From an uncultured Corynebacterium sp. (GTDB lineage Bacteria > Actinomycetota > Actinomycetes > Mycobacteriales > Mycobacteriaceae): DNA of 64,000 bases. The notes under the pieces are model-generated. The model did no database searches. It was given only the letters and a program-made list of their open reading frames with translations, and was not told the origin of the DNA. The translations under genes and the position numbers were made by a program. Shown here one piece after another: positions 20,376 to 30,667 of this stretch (its first letter is position 1; each line of letters starts with the position of its first letter). The DNA lies in the NCBI RefSeq assembly GCF_946221105.1, contig NZ_CAMICL010000006.1, forward strand, positions 1 to 64,000, given 5' to 3'.

Positions 20376-21539
20376 GTGAAGAATGTAATCATCTTGGGCT
20401 CGACAGGTTCTATTGGTTCTCAGGCGATTGATGTAATTCGCGAACATAGAGACCAGTTCAACATTGTCGGCATTGCCACCGGCGGAACCAACCCCGACCG
20501 GGCTATCGAGCAAGCCCGTGAATTCGGCCTCAGTGCCGACCAGATTGCCGTGCGCGATCTGGACGGGGCCAAGAAGGTTTCGAAGGAGCTCGGCGGCTTC
20601 GTCATCACCGGCGACACTTGCGCGGCCGCGCTCGTGGAGTCGCAGGAGGCGGACCTGGTGCTCAACGCGCTTGTCGGCTCCGCGGGCCTGCCCGCAACCC
20701 TCGCGGCGCTGAAGTCTGGCGCGACGCTGGCGCTGGCGAACAAGGAGTCCCTCGTCGCCGGCGGCCGCTTCGTGCTGGAGGCTGCGAAGTCCGGACAGAT
20801 TATCCCGGTGGATTCGGAGCACTCCGCGATGGCCCAGGCGTTGCGCTCCGGCGAGCGCGAGGAGGTGTCCCGCTTTGTGCTCACCGCCTCCGGTGGCCCG
20901 TTCCGCGGCAAGTCCCGCGAGGAGCTCATGGACGTCACTTACGAGCAGGCTGTGGACCACCCGACGTGGTCCATGGGCTCGATGAACTCGCTGAATTCCG
21001 CGACGATGGTGAACAAAGGGCTCGAGCTTATTGAGGCGTCACTGCTTTTCGACGTGGACCCGGACGACATCGATGTGACCGTCCACCCGCAGTCCATCGT
21101 GCACTCCATGGTCACATTCACCGACGGCGCGACCATCGCCCAGGCATCTCCGCCGTCGATGATGCTGCCGATCTCCCACGCGCTGAACTGGCCGAACCGC
21201 ATCCCGGATGCGCAGCCCGCCCTGGACTTTTCGCAGGCTTTCGAGTGGACCTTCGAGCCGCTGGATGAGGACGCGTTCCCGGCGGTGAAGCTGGCCCGCG
21301 AGGCCGCGGCAAAGGGCGAGCCGTACCCGGCGATCTACAACGCGGCGAACGAGGTTGCAGCAGAGGCGTTTATCGCAGGCCGCATCAAGTTCCCGCACAT
21401 CGTGGACATCATCACCGACGTCCTCAACGGCGCAGATGATTTCGCCGAGGAGCCGGCCGACGTCAACGCAGTGTTGCGCACCGAGTCCCGCGCCCGCGAG
21501 CGCGCGGAAGCCGTAGTCGAGCGCATCGCCAGCGCGTAA
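20376..21539 (+). CDS. dxr: 1-deoxy-D-xylulose 5-phosphate reductoisomerase
   Basis: Second step of the MEP isoprenoid pathway: converts DXP to MEP with NADPH. The GTG at 20376 places the Rossmann motif [18 protein letters not shown] at the very N-terminus; CACAAT at 20364-20369 lies six bases upstream, so the mRNA is probably leaderless. The 387-residue protein shows [23 protein letters not shown], the flexible-loop SGGPFRGKS, and [27 protein letters not shown]. The upstream 60 bp carries repeated GTGCC / GGCAC arms (about 20338-20366) that could be an operator. Clustered with rip and ispG. Confidence 0.95.
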   Translation: MKNVIILGSTGSIGSQAIDVIREHRDQFNIVGIATGGTNPDRAIEQAREFGLSADQIAVRDLDGAKKVSKELGGFVITGDTCAAALVESQEADLVLNALVGSAGLPATLAALKSGATLALANKESLVAGGRFVLEAAKSGQIIPVDSEHSAMAQALRSGEREEVSRFVLTASGGPFRGKSREELMDVTYEQAVDHPTWSMGSMNSLNSATMVNKGLELIEASLLFDVDPDDIDVTVHPQSIVHSMVTFTDGATIAQASPPSMMLPISHALNWPNRIPDAQPALDFSQAFEWTFEPLDEDAFPAVKLAREAAAKGEPYPAIYNAANEVAAEAFIAGRIKFPHIVDIITDVLNGADDFAEEPADVNAVLRTESRARERAEAVVERIASA

Positions 21540-21554
21540 CACGCAAGGGGTTTT

Positions 21555-22757
21555 GTGGGTGCGTTAGGCATTTTGGCGTTCGCGCTTGCGATCGCCGCGT
21601 CCATTGCGCTGCACGAGGCGGGGCATATGTTCACTGCCCGCGCCTTCGGCATGCGCGTGCGACGCTATTTCATTGGTTTCGGGCCCACGGTGTGGTCGAC
21701 CACGAAGGGCCACACCGAGTACGGCCTTGCCGCGTTGCCGTTCGGCGGGTTCTGCGACATCGCGGGTATGACCGCGATGGATCCCCTCACGCCCGAGGAG
21801 GAGCCGCACGCGATGGTGAACAAGCCGGCGTGGCAGCGCATCGCGGTGCTCGCCGGCGGCATTGTGATGAACCTGCTCATCGGCGTGGTGATCATCTACT
21901 TTGTCGCCATCTTTTCCGGCATCCCGAACCCGGACGCGGACTTCACCCCGCGCGTGGGCAAGACGGTATGCGTGGCCGACCAGGTGGACGCGGAGACGCT
22001 GGGGGAGTGCTCCGGCGCAGGCCCGGCGGGCGAGGCCGGTGTCCAGGTCGGCGACACGCTGGTGGCGCTCAACGGGCAGAAGGTTGAGCAGTTCGGGCAG
22101 TTGCGCGATGCCGTCGCGAAGCAGCCAGGCGAAACGGTGAGCCTCGAGGTGCTGCGCGGCGGCGAGACAGTCACCCTCGACGTGCCTGTTGCCGCCGTCG
22201 AGCGCATCGATCCGGCCACGGGCGATCACGTCACTCAGGGCGCGGTGGGCATTGTCTCCGCACCGGTGACGGTGAAGCAGTACGGGCCCGCGGAGGCTGT
22301 GCCCGCGACCTTGCAGTTCACCGGCCAGATGCTGCGCGCGACTGTGGACGGCATCGCGTCGTTCCCCGCGAAGATCCCGGGCGTTGTGGCTTCCATCTTC
22401 GGCGCGGAGCGCGACATCGAGGGCCCGGTCAGCGTCATCGGCGCCTCGCGCACCGGCGGCGAGCTGGTGGAGCAGGACATGTGGTCCGCGTTCTGGATGA
22501 TGCTGGCCAGCCTGAACTTCTTCCTCGCCCTGTTCAACCTTGTGCCGCTGCCGCCGCTGGACGGCGGGCACATTGCGGTGGTGCTGTACGAAAAGATTCG
22601 CGATGCTTTACGACGCCTCCGTGGCCTCGGCCCGGGCGCTCCCGCGAACTACGAAAAGCTCATGCCCTTGACGTACGCCATGGCAGCGCTGCTGCTCGGC
22701 GTCGGTGTGTTGGTGATGGCCGCGGACGTGGTCAACCCCGTCCGAATTTTTGGCTGA
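21555..22757 (+). CDS. Site-2 metalloprotease (RseP/Rip1 family)
   Basis: Intramembrane zinc protease that cuts anti-sigma factors or other membrane proteins; the mycobacterial homologue Rip1 lies in the same dxr-rip-ispG cluster. The GTG at 21555 gives 400 residues: zinc motif HEAGH (about residue 20) in the first span, a GFGP-type segment, a central PDZ domain ([16 protein letters not shown]), and [12 protein letters not shown] in the C-terminal membrane part, which carries the third zinc ligand Asp. Start lies 15 bp after dxr, so cotranscription is likely. Confidence 0.94.
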   Translation: MGALGILAFALAIAASIALHEAGHMFTARAFGMRVRRYFIGFGPTVWSTTKGHTEYGLAALPFGGFCDIAGMTAMDPLTPEEEPHAMVNKPAWQRIAVLAGGIVMNLLIGVVIIYFVAIFSGIPNPDADFTPRVGKTVCVADQVDAETLGECSGAGPAGEAGVQVGDTLVALNGQKVEQFGQLRDAVAKQPGETVSLEVLRGGETVTLDVPVAAVERIDPATGDHVTQGAVGIVSAPVTVKQYGPAEAVPATLQFTGQMLRATVDGIASFPAKIPGVVASIFGAERDIEGPVSVIGASRTGGELVEQDMWSAFWMMLASLNFFLALFNLVPLPPLDGGHIAVVLYEKIRDALRRLRGLGPGAPANYEKLMPLTYAMAALLLGVGVLVMAADVVNPVRIFG

Positions 22758-22777
22758 CGGTGCTAAAGTTAGCCACT

Positions 22778-23941
22778 ATGAAAACCCCCATCGGATTAGG
22801 CATGCCCGAAGGCCCGGCACCGACTTTGGCTCCGCGCCGCAAGACCCGTCAGCTGATGGTGGGAGATGTCGGCGTCGGCTCGGATCACCCGATTTCTGTG
22901 CAGTCCATGACCACCGCGAAGACGCACGACATCAATGCCACGCTGCAGCAGATCGCGCAGCTGACCACCGCAGGCTGCGACATTGTGCGCGTGGCCTGCC
23001 CGAAGACGGTGGACGCGGAGGCCCTGCCGGCGATTGCCGCGAAGTCGCCGATCCCGGTGATCGCGGACATCCACTTCCAGCCGAAGTACATCTTCGCGGC
23101 CATCGACGCCGGCTGCGCGGCCGTGCGCGTGAACCCGGGCAACATCAAGGAGTTTGACGGCCGCGTCAAGGAAGTCGCCAAGGCAGCGGGCGACGCGGGC
23201 ATCCCGATCCGCATCGGCGTCAACGGCGGCTCCCTGGACAAGCGCCTGCTGGAGAAGTACGGCAAGGCCACCCCGGAGGCGCTGGTGGAGTCCGCGATCT
23301 ACGAGGCCGGACTGTTCGAGGAGTACGGCTACGGCGACATCGCCATCTCGGTGAAGCACTCCGACCCGGTGCTGATGGTGGAGGCCTACCGCCAGCTCGC
23401 GGAGAAGACCGACTACCCGCTGCACCTCGGTGTGACCGAGGCCGGCCCGAAGTTCATGGGCACCATCAAGTCCTCCGTGGCCTTCGGTGCGCTGCTGTCG
23501 CAGGGCATCGGCGACACCATCCGCGTGTCCCTGTCCGCCGATCCGGTGGAGGAGATCAAGGTCGGCGACCAGATCCTGCAGTCGATGAACCTGCGCCCGC
23601 GCAAGCTGGAGATTGTCTCTTGCCCGTCCTGTGGCCGCGCCCAGGTGGATGTGTACAAACTCGCCGAGGAGGTCACCGCTGGCCTGGACGGCATGGAGTT
23701 CCCGCTGCGCGTTGCCGTGATGGGCTGTGTTGTCAACGGCCCGGGCGAAGCGCGCGACGCCGACCTCGGTGTGGCGTCGGGCAACGGCAAGGGCCAGATC
23801 TTTGTCAAGGGCGAGGTCGTGGAGACCGTGCCGGAGTCCAAGATCGTGGAAACGCTCATTGATTACGCGCAGCGCATCGCCGAAGAGGAGGGCCTCGAGG
23901 AGGTCGAGGGCGCTAAGGCCGAGGTCAAGGTCACCCGTTAG
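22778..23941 (+). CDS. ispG: 4-hydroxy-3-methylbut-2-en-1-yl diphosphate synthase
   Basis: Penultimate step of the MEP pathway; an iron-sulfur enzyme that converts MEcPP to HMBPP. The ATG at 22778 is leaderless (TAAAGT at 22764-22769, eight bases before). The 387-residue product has an N-terminal TIM-barrel with [15 protein letters not shown], and the 4Fe-4S ligands C282, C285 ([11 protein letters not shown]) and C317 ([10 protein letters not shown]). It joins dxr two genes upstream, so both MEP steps sit in one cluster. Confidence 0.96.
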   Translation: MKTPIGLGMPEGPAPTLAPRRKTRQLMVGDVGVGSDHPISVQSMTTAKTHDINATLQQIAQLTTAGCDIVRVACPKTVDAEALPAIAAKSPIPVIADIHFQPKYIFAAIDAGCAAVRVNPGNIKEFDGRVKEVAKAAGDAGIPIRIGVNGGSLDKRLLEKYGKATPEALVESAIYEAGLFEEYGYGDIAISVKHSDPVLMVEAYRQLAEKTDYPLHLGVTEAGPKFMGTIKSSVAFGALLSQGIGDTIRVSLSADPVEEIKVGDQILQSMNLRPRKLEIVSCPSCGRAQVDVYKLAEEVTAGLDGMEFPLRVAVMGCVVNGPGEARDADLGVASGNGKGQIFVKGEVVETVPESKIVETLIDYAQRIAEEEGLEEVEGAKAEVKVTR

Positions 23942-23942
23942 C

Positions 23943-25757
23943 ATGCTGCGTCGCCGTGTCGCGGGGGTTGCGGTGGTGGCGCTGGCGGCGTCGATAAGCA
24001 GTTGCACTCCGCGCCCCAACGACGCCGAACCCGCCGCCTCCGATTTTCTCAGCGCGCTGGAAAAGCGCGAGGTGAACTCGTCGCTTATCGACGACGCCTC
24101 CGCCGCCGAAACCTCCCTAAACGATACGTGGGGTGGGCTGCAGGCGGAAAGCCTGAGCGCATCGCTTATCGACGTCCACCAGGACGACAACCTGGCCACC
24201 GCCACCTACGAGCTGCGCTGGGACCTGCCCCGCGATCGTGATCTGACGTACCAAGCGCAGATGACGCTGACGCAGAGCGGCAACGAATGGAACGTGCGCT
24301 GGCAGCCGTCCGTGCTGCACCCGAGGCTGGGCGCGAACCAGCACTTGGAGTTGCGCGCGGTGGCGCCGTCGCAGGCGAGCGTGGTCTCCTCCGACGGGGT
24401 GGAGCTGCTCAAGCCTGGCACCGCGTACCGTGTGCTGGTGGACACGGGGGAAATGCGCAGCGCCGAGGCGGCGGCCGCCGGTATCAGCGCGGCGCTGGCG
24501 AAGGCCCACGAGGTGGATCGCGGTGCGCCCCTGCGCGGCGAGGAGGATATTGCCAACGAGTTGCAGGACGCCTCCGGCACATACTCCGTTGCGGTGGTGC
24601 CTGCGCTCGCGCGCGACGCGTTCGAGGCGGCACTGGCCGGTGAGCCCGGCGTGCGGCTCAACGAGGAGGCCGCGATGGTCAATGCGCAGCCGGAGTTTGC
24701 GCCCGACATCATGGCGCGCGTGGGCGAGCTGGTGCGCGACGACCTGCAGGGCGATACCGGCTGGAGCGTCGACGTGGTCAACGAAAACGGCGCCTCCTAC
24801 GAGGAGATCAAGCGCCAGGACGCAGCGCCGGCTCCGGCGGTGCACATCAGCCTGGATCACCGCATCCAGCGCGCCGCGGAGATGGCGCTCGAGCCGGTAG
24901 CCGGCCAGCAGGCCATGATCGTGGCGATGCGGCCGTCCACGGGCGGAATCCTGGCCATTGCGCAGACGCCGGCCGCGGACGCCGGCGGCAACCTGGCCAC
25001 GATGGGCCAGTACCCGCCAGGCTCGACGTTTAAGATCCTTACCGCCTTTGCCGGGCTGACAAAGCAGGGGCTTATTCCGGCTTCGCCGGTGCCATGCCCC
25101 GGCACCATGAACCTCTACGGGCGCACCGTAACCAACTACGCGGGCTTCGGCATGGGCACCGTGCCGCTGGAGACCGCGTTCGCGCGCTCGTGCAACACCA
25201 CGTTCGCGGACATCTCCACGAACCTGGCGCCCGGCGAATTGCAGGACGTTGGCAAGCAGTTTGGCCTGGGCGTGGACATGGAGATCCCCGGTGTGGAGAC
25301 CATCACCGGCTCCATCCCGGAGGGCGAAGAGCCGCTGGACCGCACCGAGGCCGGCTACGGCCAGGGCCTCGATTTGGCTAGCCCGTTCGGTATGGCGCTG
25401 GTGTCCGCCGCTGCCGCGCGCGGCTCGTTGCCTGTGCCGTACCTGGTGGAGGGCGAGGAGACGAAGCTGAGCGGAGAGGCCCCGCCAATGGACCCGCAGG
25501 CGGCCGAGGAGCTGCGTCAGATGATGGCTGCGGTCACCGGCCCTGGCGGCACGGCGAGCGCGTTCACCGCGAGCGGCGATATCCGCGGCAAGACCGGCGA
25601 GGCCGAGATCAACGGCGGCTCCCACTCGTGGTTCACCGGCTACCGGGCCGACGATGACATCGCCTTCGCCACCCTGGTGGTGCTCGGCGGCGGTTCTGAG
25701 GCCGCTGTGGCACTGTCGGACCGGATGCTGCTGAACCTGGACGCTCCCGCCGAGTAA
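23943..25757 (+). CDS. Class B penicillin-binding lipoprotein (D,D-transpeptidase)
   Basis: Peptidoglycan cross-linking enzyme anchored as a lipoprotein. The ATG at 23943, right after ispG, gives 604 residues. A signal peptide ends in the lipobox ASISSC (Cys21). An NTF2-like MecA-type N-domain follows (about 30-140), then a dimerisation region and the transpeptidase: catalytic STFK (about residue 360), SCN (about 418) and KTGEAE (about 545). Similar proteins lie next to gcpE in mycobacteria. Three copies of the GTCGATAAGC word fall within its first 240 bp, one of them coding for Ser-Ile-Ser in the signal peptide with the ATA codon. Confidence 0.93.
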   Translation: MLRRRVAGVAVVALAASISSCTPRPNDAEPAASDFLSALEKREVNSSLIDDASAAETSLNDTWGGLQAESLSASLIDVHQDDNLATATYELRWDLPRDRDLTYQAQMTLTQSGNEWNVRWQPSVLHPRLGANQHLELRAVAPSQASVVSSDGVELLKPGTAYRVLVDTGEMRSAEAAAAGISAALAKAHEVDRGAPLRGEEDIANELQDASGTYSVAVVPALARDAFEAALAGEPGVRLNEEAAMVNAQPEFAPDIMARVGELVRDDLQGDTGWSVDVVNENGASYEEIKRQDAAPAPAVHISLDHRIQRAAEMALEPVAGQQAMIVAMRPSTGGILAIAQTPAADAGGNLATMGQYPPGSTFKILTAFAGLTKQGLIPASPVPCPGTMNLYGRTVTNYAGFGMGTVPLETAFARSCNTTFADISTNLAPGELQDVGKQFGLGVDMEIPGVETITGSIPEGEEPLDRTEAGYGQGLDLASPFGMALVSAAAARGSLPVPYLVEGEETKLSGEAPPMDPQAAEELRQMMAAVTGPGGTASAFTASGDIRGKTGEAEINGGSHSWFTGYRADDDIAFATLVVLGGGSEAAVALSDRMLLNLDAPAE

Positions 25758-25811
25758 GTCTCCCGGAGGGATGCTCAGGCCATGTTTGACCGCAGGTCTA
25801 CCATTGGGGAC

Positions 25812-26711
25812 ATGAATAACCGAGGCCTACTCACCCCAGGAAAACCCACCCCAGAGCGCAAGGTGCCAAAGACCATTGAGCGCCCCGAGTACGCATGGAA
25901 GGACGAAGTTCAGGAAAACGTCGGCGAGCCGGTGATCCAGACCGCTGAGACCATCGAGGCGATGCGTGAGGCGTCGAAGATCGCGGCGAACGCTCTGGCG
26001 CTTGCCGGCGCCGCTGTGGCCCCGGGCAAAACCACCGATGAGATCGACGGCATCGTCCACGACTACTTGGTGGAGCACGGTGCCTACCCGTCGACGTTGG
26101 GCTACCGCGGGTACCCGAAGTCTTGCTGCATCTCACTGAACGAAGTTGTCTGCCACGGTATCCCGGACACCACGGTGATCCAGGAAGGCGACATCGTCAA
26201 CATCGACGTCACCGCCTACAAAAACGGCGTGCACGGCGACACCAACGCCACATTCTTCGCCGGCGAGGTGGCGCAGGAGCACAAGGATCTGGTGGACAGG
26301 ACCTACCAGGCGACGATGCGCGGCATCAAGGCGGCAAAACCCGGCCGCCAGATCAACGTGATCGGCCGCGTGATCGAGTCCTACGCCAAGCGCTTCGGCT
26401 ACAACGTGGTCACGGACTTCACCGGCCACGGAGTGGGCACCACCTTCCACAACGGGCTGGTGGTGCTGCACTACGATTCCGACGCCTACACGGACATCCT
26501 CGAGCCGGGCATGACGCTCACCATCGAGCCGATGATCAACCTGGGCGAGCTGCCGTACCGCGTGTGGGACGACGGCTGGACCGTGCAAAACATCGACGGC
26601 GAATACACCGCCCAGTTCGAGCACACCATCGTAATCACAGAGGACGGCAACGAGATCCTTACCATCCCGGACGCAGATGTCGCAGCCGGGCAGCACATGC
26701 TGGGGCAGTAG
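25812..26711 (+). CDS. map: Methionine aminopeptidase, type I
   Basis: Removes the initiator Met from new proteins. The leaderless ATG at 25812 (TACCAT at 25799-25804, seven bases upstream) gives 299 residues. An N-terminal extension of about 40 residues with [20 protein letters not shown] sequence, typical of the actinobacterial MapB form, precedes the pita-bread fold. Metal ligands are visible in [20 protein letters not shown], the [13 protein letters not shown] block, TIEPMINLG, and the final FEHTIVIT. Confidence 0.96.
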   Translation: MNNRGLLTPGKPTPERKVPKTIERPEYAWKDEVQENVGEPVIQTAETIEAMREASKIAANALALAGAAVAPGKTTDEIDGIVHDYLVEHGAYPSTLGYRGYPKSCCISLNEVVCHGIPDTTVIQEGDIVNIDVTAYKNGVHGDTNATFFAGEVAQEHKDLVDRTYQATMRGIKAAKPGRQINVIGRVIESYAKRFGYNVVTDFTGHGVGTTFHNGLVVLHYDSDAYTDILEPGMTLTIEPMINLGELPYRVWDDGWTVQNIDGEYTAQFEHTIVITEDGNEILTIPDADVAAGQHMLGQ

Positions 26712-26796
26712 TCCGTGTATAAGTCTGAAGCGGGCCCGTACGGATCATTCCCGTGCGGACCTGCTTTCCATCTGCGGATGGACCGTGAACAGAACG

Positions 26797-26825
26797 AAAC
26801 CCCGTCGCGTTAAGCGACGGGGTTT
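26797..26825. terminator. Strong bidirectional terminator after map
   Basis: AAACCCCGTCGC (26797-26808) and GCGACGGGGTTT (26814-26825) form a perfect 12-bp stem with a 5-nt loop, with A and T runs on each side. It serves map and probably the convergent gene at 26866. Confidence 0.9.
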
Positions 26826-26865
26826 CAACCTTCTAGCTCAAGCGCTAAATGCTTAGCTGCAAGAA

Positions 26866-27288
26866 TTACTTGCTGAGCGGGTGCTGCAGCCAGCCGTTGT
26901 AGAAGGAGAAGTTCAGGCCAGCGATGACCAGGCCGATGACAGCGCCGATGGCAGCGACGATGGAGCCGTCGATCCAGTAGCGAGCCCACTGCGGGACATC
27001 CTCAGCGTTGGTCTTGTTGCCGAAGGCATCGGTCGGGAAGAACGGATCCTGCTCGTCGTTGAAGTACTTGGTAGAGCCCTCGTTGTTGAACAGACCCTTG
27101 GTGCCGTCGCTGACAACCTCGCCGAAGTCCTTGTCGGAATCCTTCTGCTTGCCGACGAAGACGACAGCCTTGTCGTTGGAGGTGGTCTCGTTCTGGTCTG
27201 CTTCCTGAGCGGAGGCGATTGCGGTGCCGCCAGCAACGACGGTCAGAGCGGTTGCGGTAGCAACTGCAGCGGTGCGGAAGTTACGCAT
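26866..27288 (-). CDS. Secreted protein with C-terminal membrane segment, paralogue 1
   Basis: 140-residue protein of unknown function. It starts MRNFRTAAVATATALTVVAG with a signal peptide ending near AIASAQ, then an acidic, Asn/Lys-rich middle, and a C-terminal hydrophobic span (GSIVAAIGAVIGLVIAGLNF) before a short tail. The gene just upstream encodes a clear paralogue with the same layout, 54 bp away on the same strand, so they probably form an operon. The GAAGGA RBS precedes the ATG. The layout suggests an envelope protein. Confidence 0.8.
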   Translation of the reverse strand: MRNFRTAAVATATALTVVAGGTAIASAQEADQNETTSNDKAVVFVGKQKDSDKDFGEVVSDGTKGLFNNEGSTKYFNDEQDPFFPTDAFGNKTNAEDVPQWARYWIDGSIVAAIGAVIGLVIAGLNFSFYNGWLQHPLSK

Positions 27289-27342
27289 CGTTTTCCTTCT
27301 TTCGAAAAGTGATTTGGAATTGGTTAGCGGAAATCCGCGAAC

Positions 27343-27750
27343 TTAGAACTTGAATTCGCCGTGGACGAAGAAGTTGTACAGCGGACCGACGATGAGGCCG
27401 ATAGCTGCGGACACGGAGGTGAAGATGGTGGCGCCGTACGCGAGCTTGGACCACAGCGGCTGTGCGTCGAAGTTCTTCTTGTCACCGAACAGGGCACGGC
27501 CGTCGGCACCGCGCAGGTTGCCGTCCTCGTCGCGGAACTGGAGGTTCTCGGAGTTGGTGATCTTGTGGGAGGAAGCCGGCTCTACGCCGTCCTTGCCGTC
27601 CTTGTCCTCGACCGGACGCACCGGTGCGGTGTAGGTGCTGTCTGCCGCGGTCGAATCCTCGGTGGTATCTGCGGTTGCGACTGCGGTGGAGCCGAATGCC
27701 ACAGCGACGGCGGTTGCGCCGGCGAGGGCTGCCTTACGGAAATTACGCAT
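27343..27750 (-). CDS. Secreted protein with C-terminal membrane segment, paralogue 2
   Basis: 135-residue paralogue of the gene at 26866. Shared features: MRNFRKAALAGATAVAVAFG signal peptide with Ala-rich cut region, an acidic middle (VEDKDGKDGVEPASS), a FGDKKNFD/DAFGNKTN-like segment, a tryptophan region (QPLWSKLAYG versus PQWARYWIDG), then a hydrophobic span (AAIGLIVGPLYNFFV) and short tail. The RBS is AGAAGGA. A promoter-like TTGCAT/TATTGT pair on the minus strand lies about 150 bp upstream. Function unknown. Confidence 0.8.
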   Translation of the reverse strand: MRNFRKAALAGATAVAVAFGSTAVATADTTEDSTAADSTYTAPVRPVEDKDGKDGVEPASSHKITNSENLQFRDEDGNLRGADGRALFGDKKNFDAQPLWSKLAYGATIFTSVSAAIGLIVGPLYNFFVHGEFKF

Positions 27751-28071
27751 GAAACGAAATCCTTCTCTGATAGTTCTTGCACGACGTCCGGGTGGAATTC
27801 AAAGAATCCCAGGGGCATTGAGCTCCTAGGACCGATAGCAAGCCCGGTGGGCTCGGTCCCGGTGTCTGCACCGACAATAGCCGAACACTTCCAGGGGTAT
27901 GCAAGTTGGCGCTGAAAAATTTTCAAAAGTTCAACCAAAGGTTGGAAAGCTTGGCGTTCGCTGAAAAAATTGGGCTAAACCAAATATCTCTCACGTGCTC
28001 TTTTCGGCACTTGTGTAGAAAAGGTCATGCCTTTTAACGCCGTCCCCCGAAAGAGGGGGTGAAGTAGAGGT
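27751..28071 (-). promoter_or_regulatory. Long upstream region of the paralogue pair
   Basis: This 321-bp gap has a candidate minus-strand promoter (TTGCAT near 27905, TATTGT near 27876) and so a leader of about 120 nt. The part at 27910-28000 is AT-rich compared with its surroundings. No open frame with coding character was seen. A weak hairpin of the mycothione reductase gene lies at its right end. Confidence 0.4.
28044..28059 (-). terminator. Short GC hairpin downstream of mycothione reductase
   Basis: CCCCC (28044-28048) and GGGGG (28055-28059) form a 5-bp stem with a 6-nt loop, 12 bp past the minus-strand stop. There is no U-run, so terminator function is a guess. Confidence 0.35.
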
Positions 28072-29499
28072 TTAGACTTCTTTGAACGTCAGGTCGAGGC
28101 CGAGGATCGCGTTTTCGGTCACCTCTGCCAGGGATGGGTGGATCCAGTATTGAGACCGAGGAAAGTCCCGCAGATCCAGCCCGTATGCGAGCACGGTGAT
28201 CATTTGTTGGATCAGAGTGGAGGCTTGCGGGCCCATGTAGTGCGCGCCCAAAAGCTGGCCGCTTTTACGGTCCGCCACCAGTTTCACCACGCCGGTGGAG
28301 TCCTCCAGGCCCCAGCCGTAGGCCACGTCGCCGTAGTTCTGCACCTTCACCGTGACGTCGAGGCCCGCGTCCACCGCTTCCTGTTCGGTCATCCCCACCG
28401 TTGCGATCTGCGGATGGGTGAAGATCGCCGACGGGACGTGATCGTGCGGCATCGGCACCATCGCGGAATCGTCTTCTCCCGCCCAGGCACGAAGCACGTT
28501 GTGGGTCACCGCACGCTGCTCCGCGTTGGCCACGTGCTTGAGCTGGTACGGCGACGACAGGTCGCCGAGCGCCCACACACCGTTCGCAGACGTGCGACCG
28601 AACTCATCGACGGCGACGCGTCCGTCTTCGTGCGTTTCGATTCCTGCAGCCGCGACATTCAAGGTGTCGCTGTTGGGCACGCGCCCTGTGGCGATCAGGA
28701 GGGATTCGGAGGTGACCGTGGTGCCGTCGTCGAGCGTGAGAGTGACGCCGTCGCTGTCCTCGGAAGCGGAGGTGACCGTGCGGCCCATGTGGACGGTGTA
28801 GCGCTCGTCGGCGAGTGTGTTGAACGGCTCCGCGAGGTCCTGGTCCAACTGTCGCAGCAATTGTGAGCGGCTGACGATGGTCACCTCGGTACCTAGGGCA
28901 TCAAAAACGTGCGCGAACTCCATGGCGATGAACCCGCCGCCGACGATGGTCAGCGACTTCGGCTGGCGCTCAAGGCGCATGATGTCCTCGTTGGTGTGGA
29001 AGGTGACATCGTGTGCCCATTCCGGAATGAACGGGCGGGCGCCGGCGGCGAGGATGACCGTGTCGGCGGTGATGAGCTCTTCGGTCCCACCGCGGCCGGT
29101 CAATAGCGTCTTGGGGCCGACAAAGCGCGCTTCCACGTCGTAGACCGTGACGTTGGGGCAACCGTTGCGGCGGTAGTCCTCACCGCCCTTGGCGATCAGG
29201 TCGATGCGGTTGTCAAAGACGCGCTCGACAATGCCGGGCCAATCCGCGCCCTTGTACTCCAGATCAATGCCGAGCTTTTCAGCCTCGCGCGCCGCGTACG
29301 CCTGCTCCGCGGCAAGGACGTACATCTTGGTGGGGATGCAGCCGACGTTGAGGCATGTGCCCCCGAACGCGCCTTTCTCCACGATCGCGACGTTCTTGTC
29401 GTCGAAGTCCGGAGTGAGGATGGAGTTGCCCGATCCCGTTCCCACAATGATCAGGTCGTAGCGTGTGGCGTCCTGCAAATCTCTTCCGTGAGCGGGCAT
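28072..29499 (-). CDS. mtr: Mycothione reductase
   Basis: NADPH-dependent flavoprotein that reduces mycothiol disulfide, the actinobacterial counterpart of glutathione reductase. Start at 29499 (MPAHGRDLQD) follows the RBS GAGGAGAAG; 475 residues. FAD-binding DLIIVGTGSGNSI is near residue 15, the redox pair C49/C54 is in GGTCLNVGCIPTKMYV, the NADPH motif is in SLTIVGGGFIAMEFAH, and the C-terminal HPSLAEVTENAI holds the catalytic His. The hydrolase gene ends 41 bp upstream; an AT repeat (TATATATATG at 29512-29521) lies between them and may be part of a promoter. Confidence 0.93.
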   Translation of the reverse strand: MPAHGRDLQDATRYDLIIVGTGSGNSILTPDFDDKNVAIVEKGAFGGTCLNVGCIPTKMYVLAAEQAYAAREAEKLGIDLEYKGADWPGIVERVFDNRIDLIAKGGEDYRRNGCPNVTVYDVEARFVGPKTLLTGRGGTEELITADTVILAAGARPFIPEWAHDVTFHTNEDIMRLERQPKSLTIVGGGFIAMEFAHVFDALGTEVTIVSRSQLLRQLDQDLAEPFNTLADERYTVHMGRTVTSASEDSDGVTLTLDDGTTVTSESLLIATGRVPNSDTLNVAAAGIETHEDGRVAVDEFGRTSANGVWALGDLSSPYQLKHVANAEQRAVTHNVLRAWAGEDDSAMVPMPHDHVPSAIFTHPQIATVGMTEQEAVDAGLDVTVKVQNYGDVAYGWGLEDSTGVVKLVADRKSGQLLGAHYMGPQASTLIQQMITVLAYGLDLRDFPRSQYWIHPSLAEVTENAILGLDLTFKEV

Positions 29500-29540
29500 G
29501 GTCTTCTCCTCTATATATATGTGTATTTCGCGTATCGACG

Positions 29541-30536
29541 TTACTGGGCGAAACCCTGGCCGTCGAGCCACCCAAATACGGCTTTGAATGCGGCCTCGCG
29601 GGCGTGGCGTTCGGACAGGAACACGTCGTGACGGGCGCCGTCGATGACCTGCACGGTCGAGTTGTCCGACAGCGTCGGGGCCCAGCGCTGGATCTGGTCG
29701 ACGTCCAGCACCGTGTCGGCGGTGTCCGCGGCGGGGGAGTACTCCTCGCCGAGGTACGAATGCGACGAGCACAGCGTCAGCGTCGGCACACCAGTGTCAA
29801 CGTTTCCGGCGTGGATCTGTTCCTGCCCCTGCATCACCGCACGGATCCAGCCCAGGTACTTGCGGTGCCCGTCAATCGGCTTCCACTCCGTGTTGAACTC
29901 CCACTCGCCGTGGAAGTCCCTATGGATGGACTTGCCGTACGTGCCCTCGCCGCGCTGCAACAGCGGCAGCGACGGGAAGATCGTGCCGAAGAAATTGAGC
30001 ATGGGCTTGAGCACAGCCACCTGCCACTTCGGAAACTGCATGTCCAGCCACGGGCTGTTGAGGACCACCCCGGCGAGCTTCGCATGCTGCGCAGGCTGCT
30101 CGCGGCGCAGGTGGTCCGCCCACAGCGGCACAATCAGCCCGCCGGTGGAGTGCGCGAGCACCACCACCGAGCCGTGCTCCGCGGCGAGGATCTCCAGCGC
30201 CTGGGTGAGCTCGGGGAAGTACCGGCTCATCGACAGCGTGAAGTGTGCGCGCTGCCCCTTCCTCAGCGCCCGCCCGCAGCGCCGCAGATCCAGCGCGTAA
30301 AACGGGTAGCCGTGCCGCGTGAATTCGTCGGCGACGTGGGACTGGAAAAAGTAGTCGGACATGCCGTGCACCCACAGCACGGCAGGTTTCTTGGGCTTTG
30401 TGCTTTTCGACGCCCGCACGTCCCGCACCAGCACCGCATCCACGCGGGTTCTACTATCCGGATCCTTGCCTTGGGGGAGCGCCACCTGCTCGAATCCGTC
30501 GCCGAGCGGGTCGGGTTGCCAATCAAGCTCATTCAT
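29541..30536 (-). CDS. Alpha/beta hydrolase, lysophospholipase-like
   Basis: 331-residue serine hydrolase of the monoglyceride lipase/lysophospholipase type (Hydrolase_4). The ATG at 30536 is leaderless (TATCAT on the minus strand seven bases upstream). Motifs: oxyanion VLWVHGMSDYFFQ, DLRRCGRALR, nucleophile elbow VVVLAHSTGGLIVPL, and a late GARHDVFLSERHAR that supplies the His. No signal peptide, so cytoplasmic. A homologue lies between mtr and mqo in mycobacteria too. Substrate unknown. Confidence 0.85.
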   Translation of the reverse strand: MNELDWQPDPLGDGFEQVALPQGKDPDSRTRVDAVLVRDVRASKSTKPKKPAVLWVHGMSDYFFQSHVADEFTRHGYPFYALDLRRCGRALRKGQRAHFTLSMSRYFPELTQALEILAAEHGSVVVLAHSTGGLIVPLWADHLRREQPAQHAKLAGVVLNSPWLDMQFPKWQVAVLKPMLNFFGTIFPSLPLLQRGEGTYGKSIHRDFHGEWEFNTEWKPIDGHRKYLGWIRAVMQGQEQIHAGNVDTGVPTLTLCSSHSYLGEEYSPAADTADTVLDVDQIQRWAPTLSDNSTVQVIDGARHDVFLSERHAREAAFKAVFGWLDGQGFAQ

Positions 30537-30591
30537 GCGGCCGATGATACTTTTCTGCGGACGGTTCGGACCTGTGGTCGTCGACAAGCCT

Positions 30592-30658
30592 TTGCACCTT
30601 GGCGATGAAGGGGACGTAATATAGTCACCACTCCCAAAAGTCGATAAACATCAAAGGA
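30592..30658 (+). promoter_or_regulatory. mqo promoter and RBS
   Basis: TTGCAC (30592-30597) and TAATAT (30617-30622) are 19 bp apart and form a good promoter. An AAAGGA RBS lies at 30653-30658, nine bases before the ATG. A near-copy of the repeated word (GTCGATAAAC) lies in the leader. Confidence 0.6.
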
Positions 30659-30667
30659 TGACTACGC

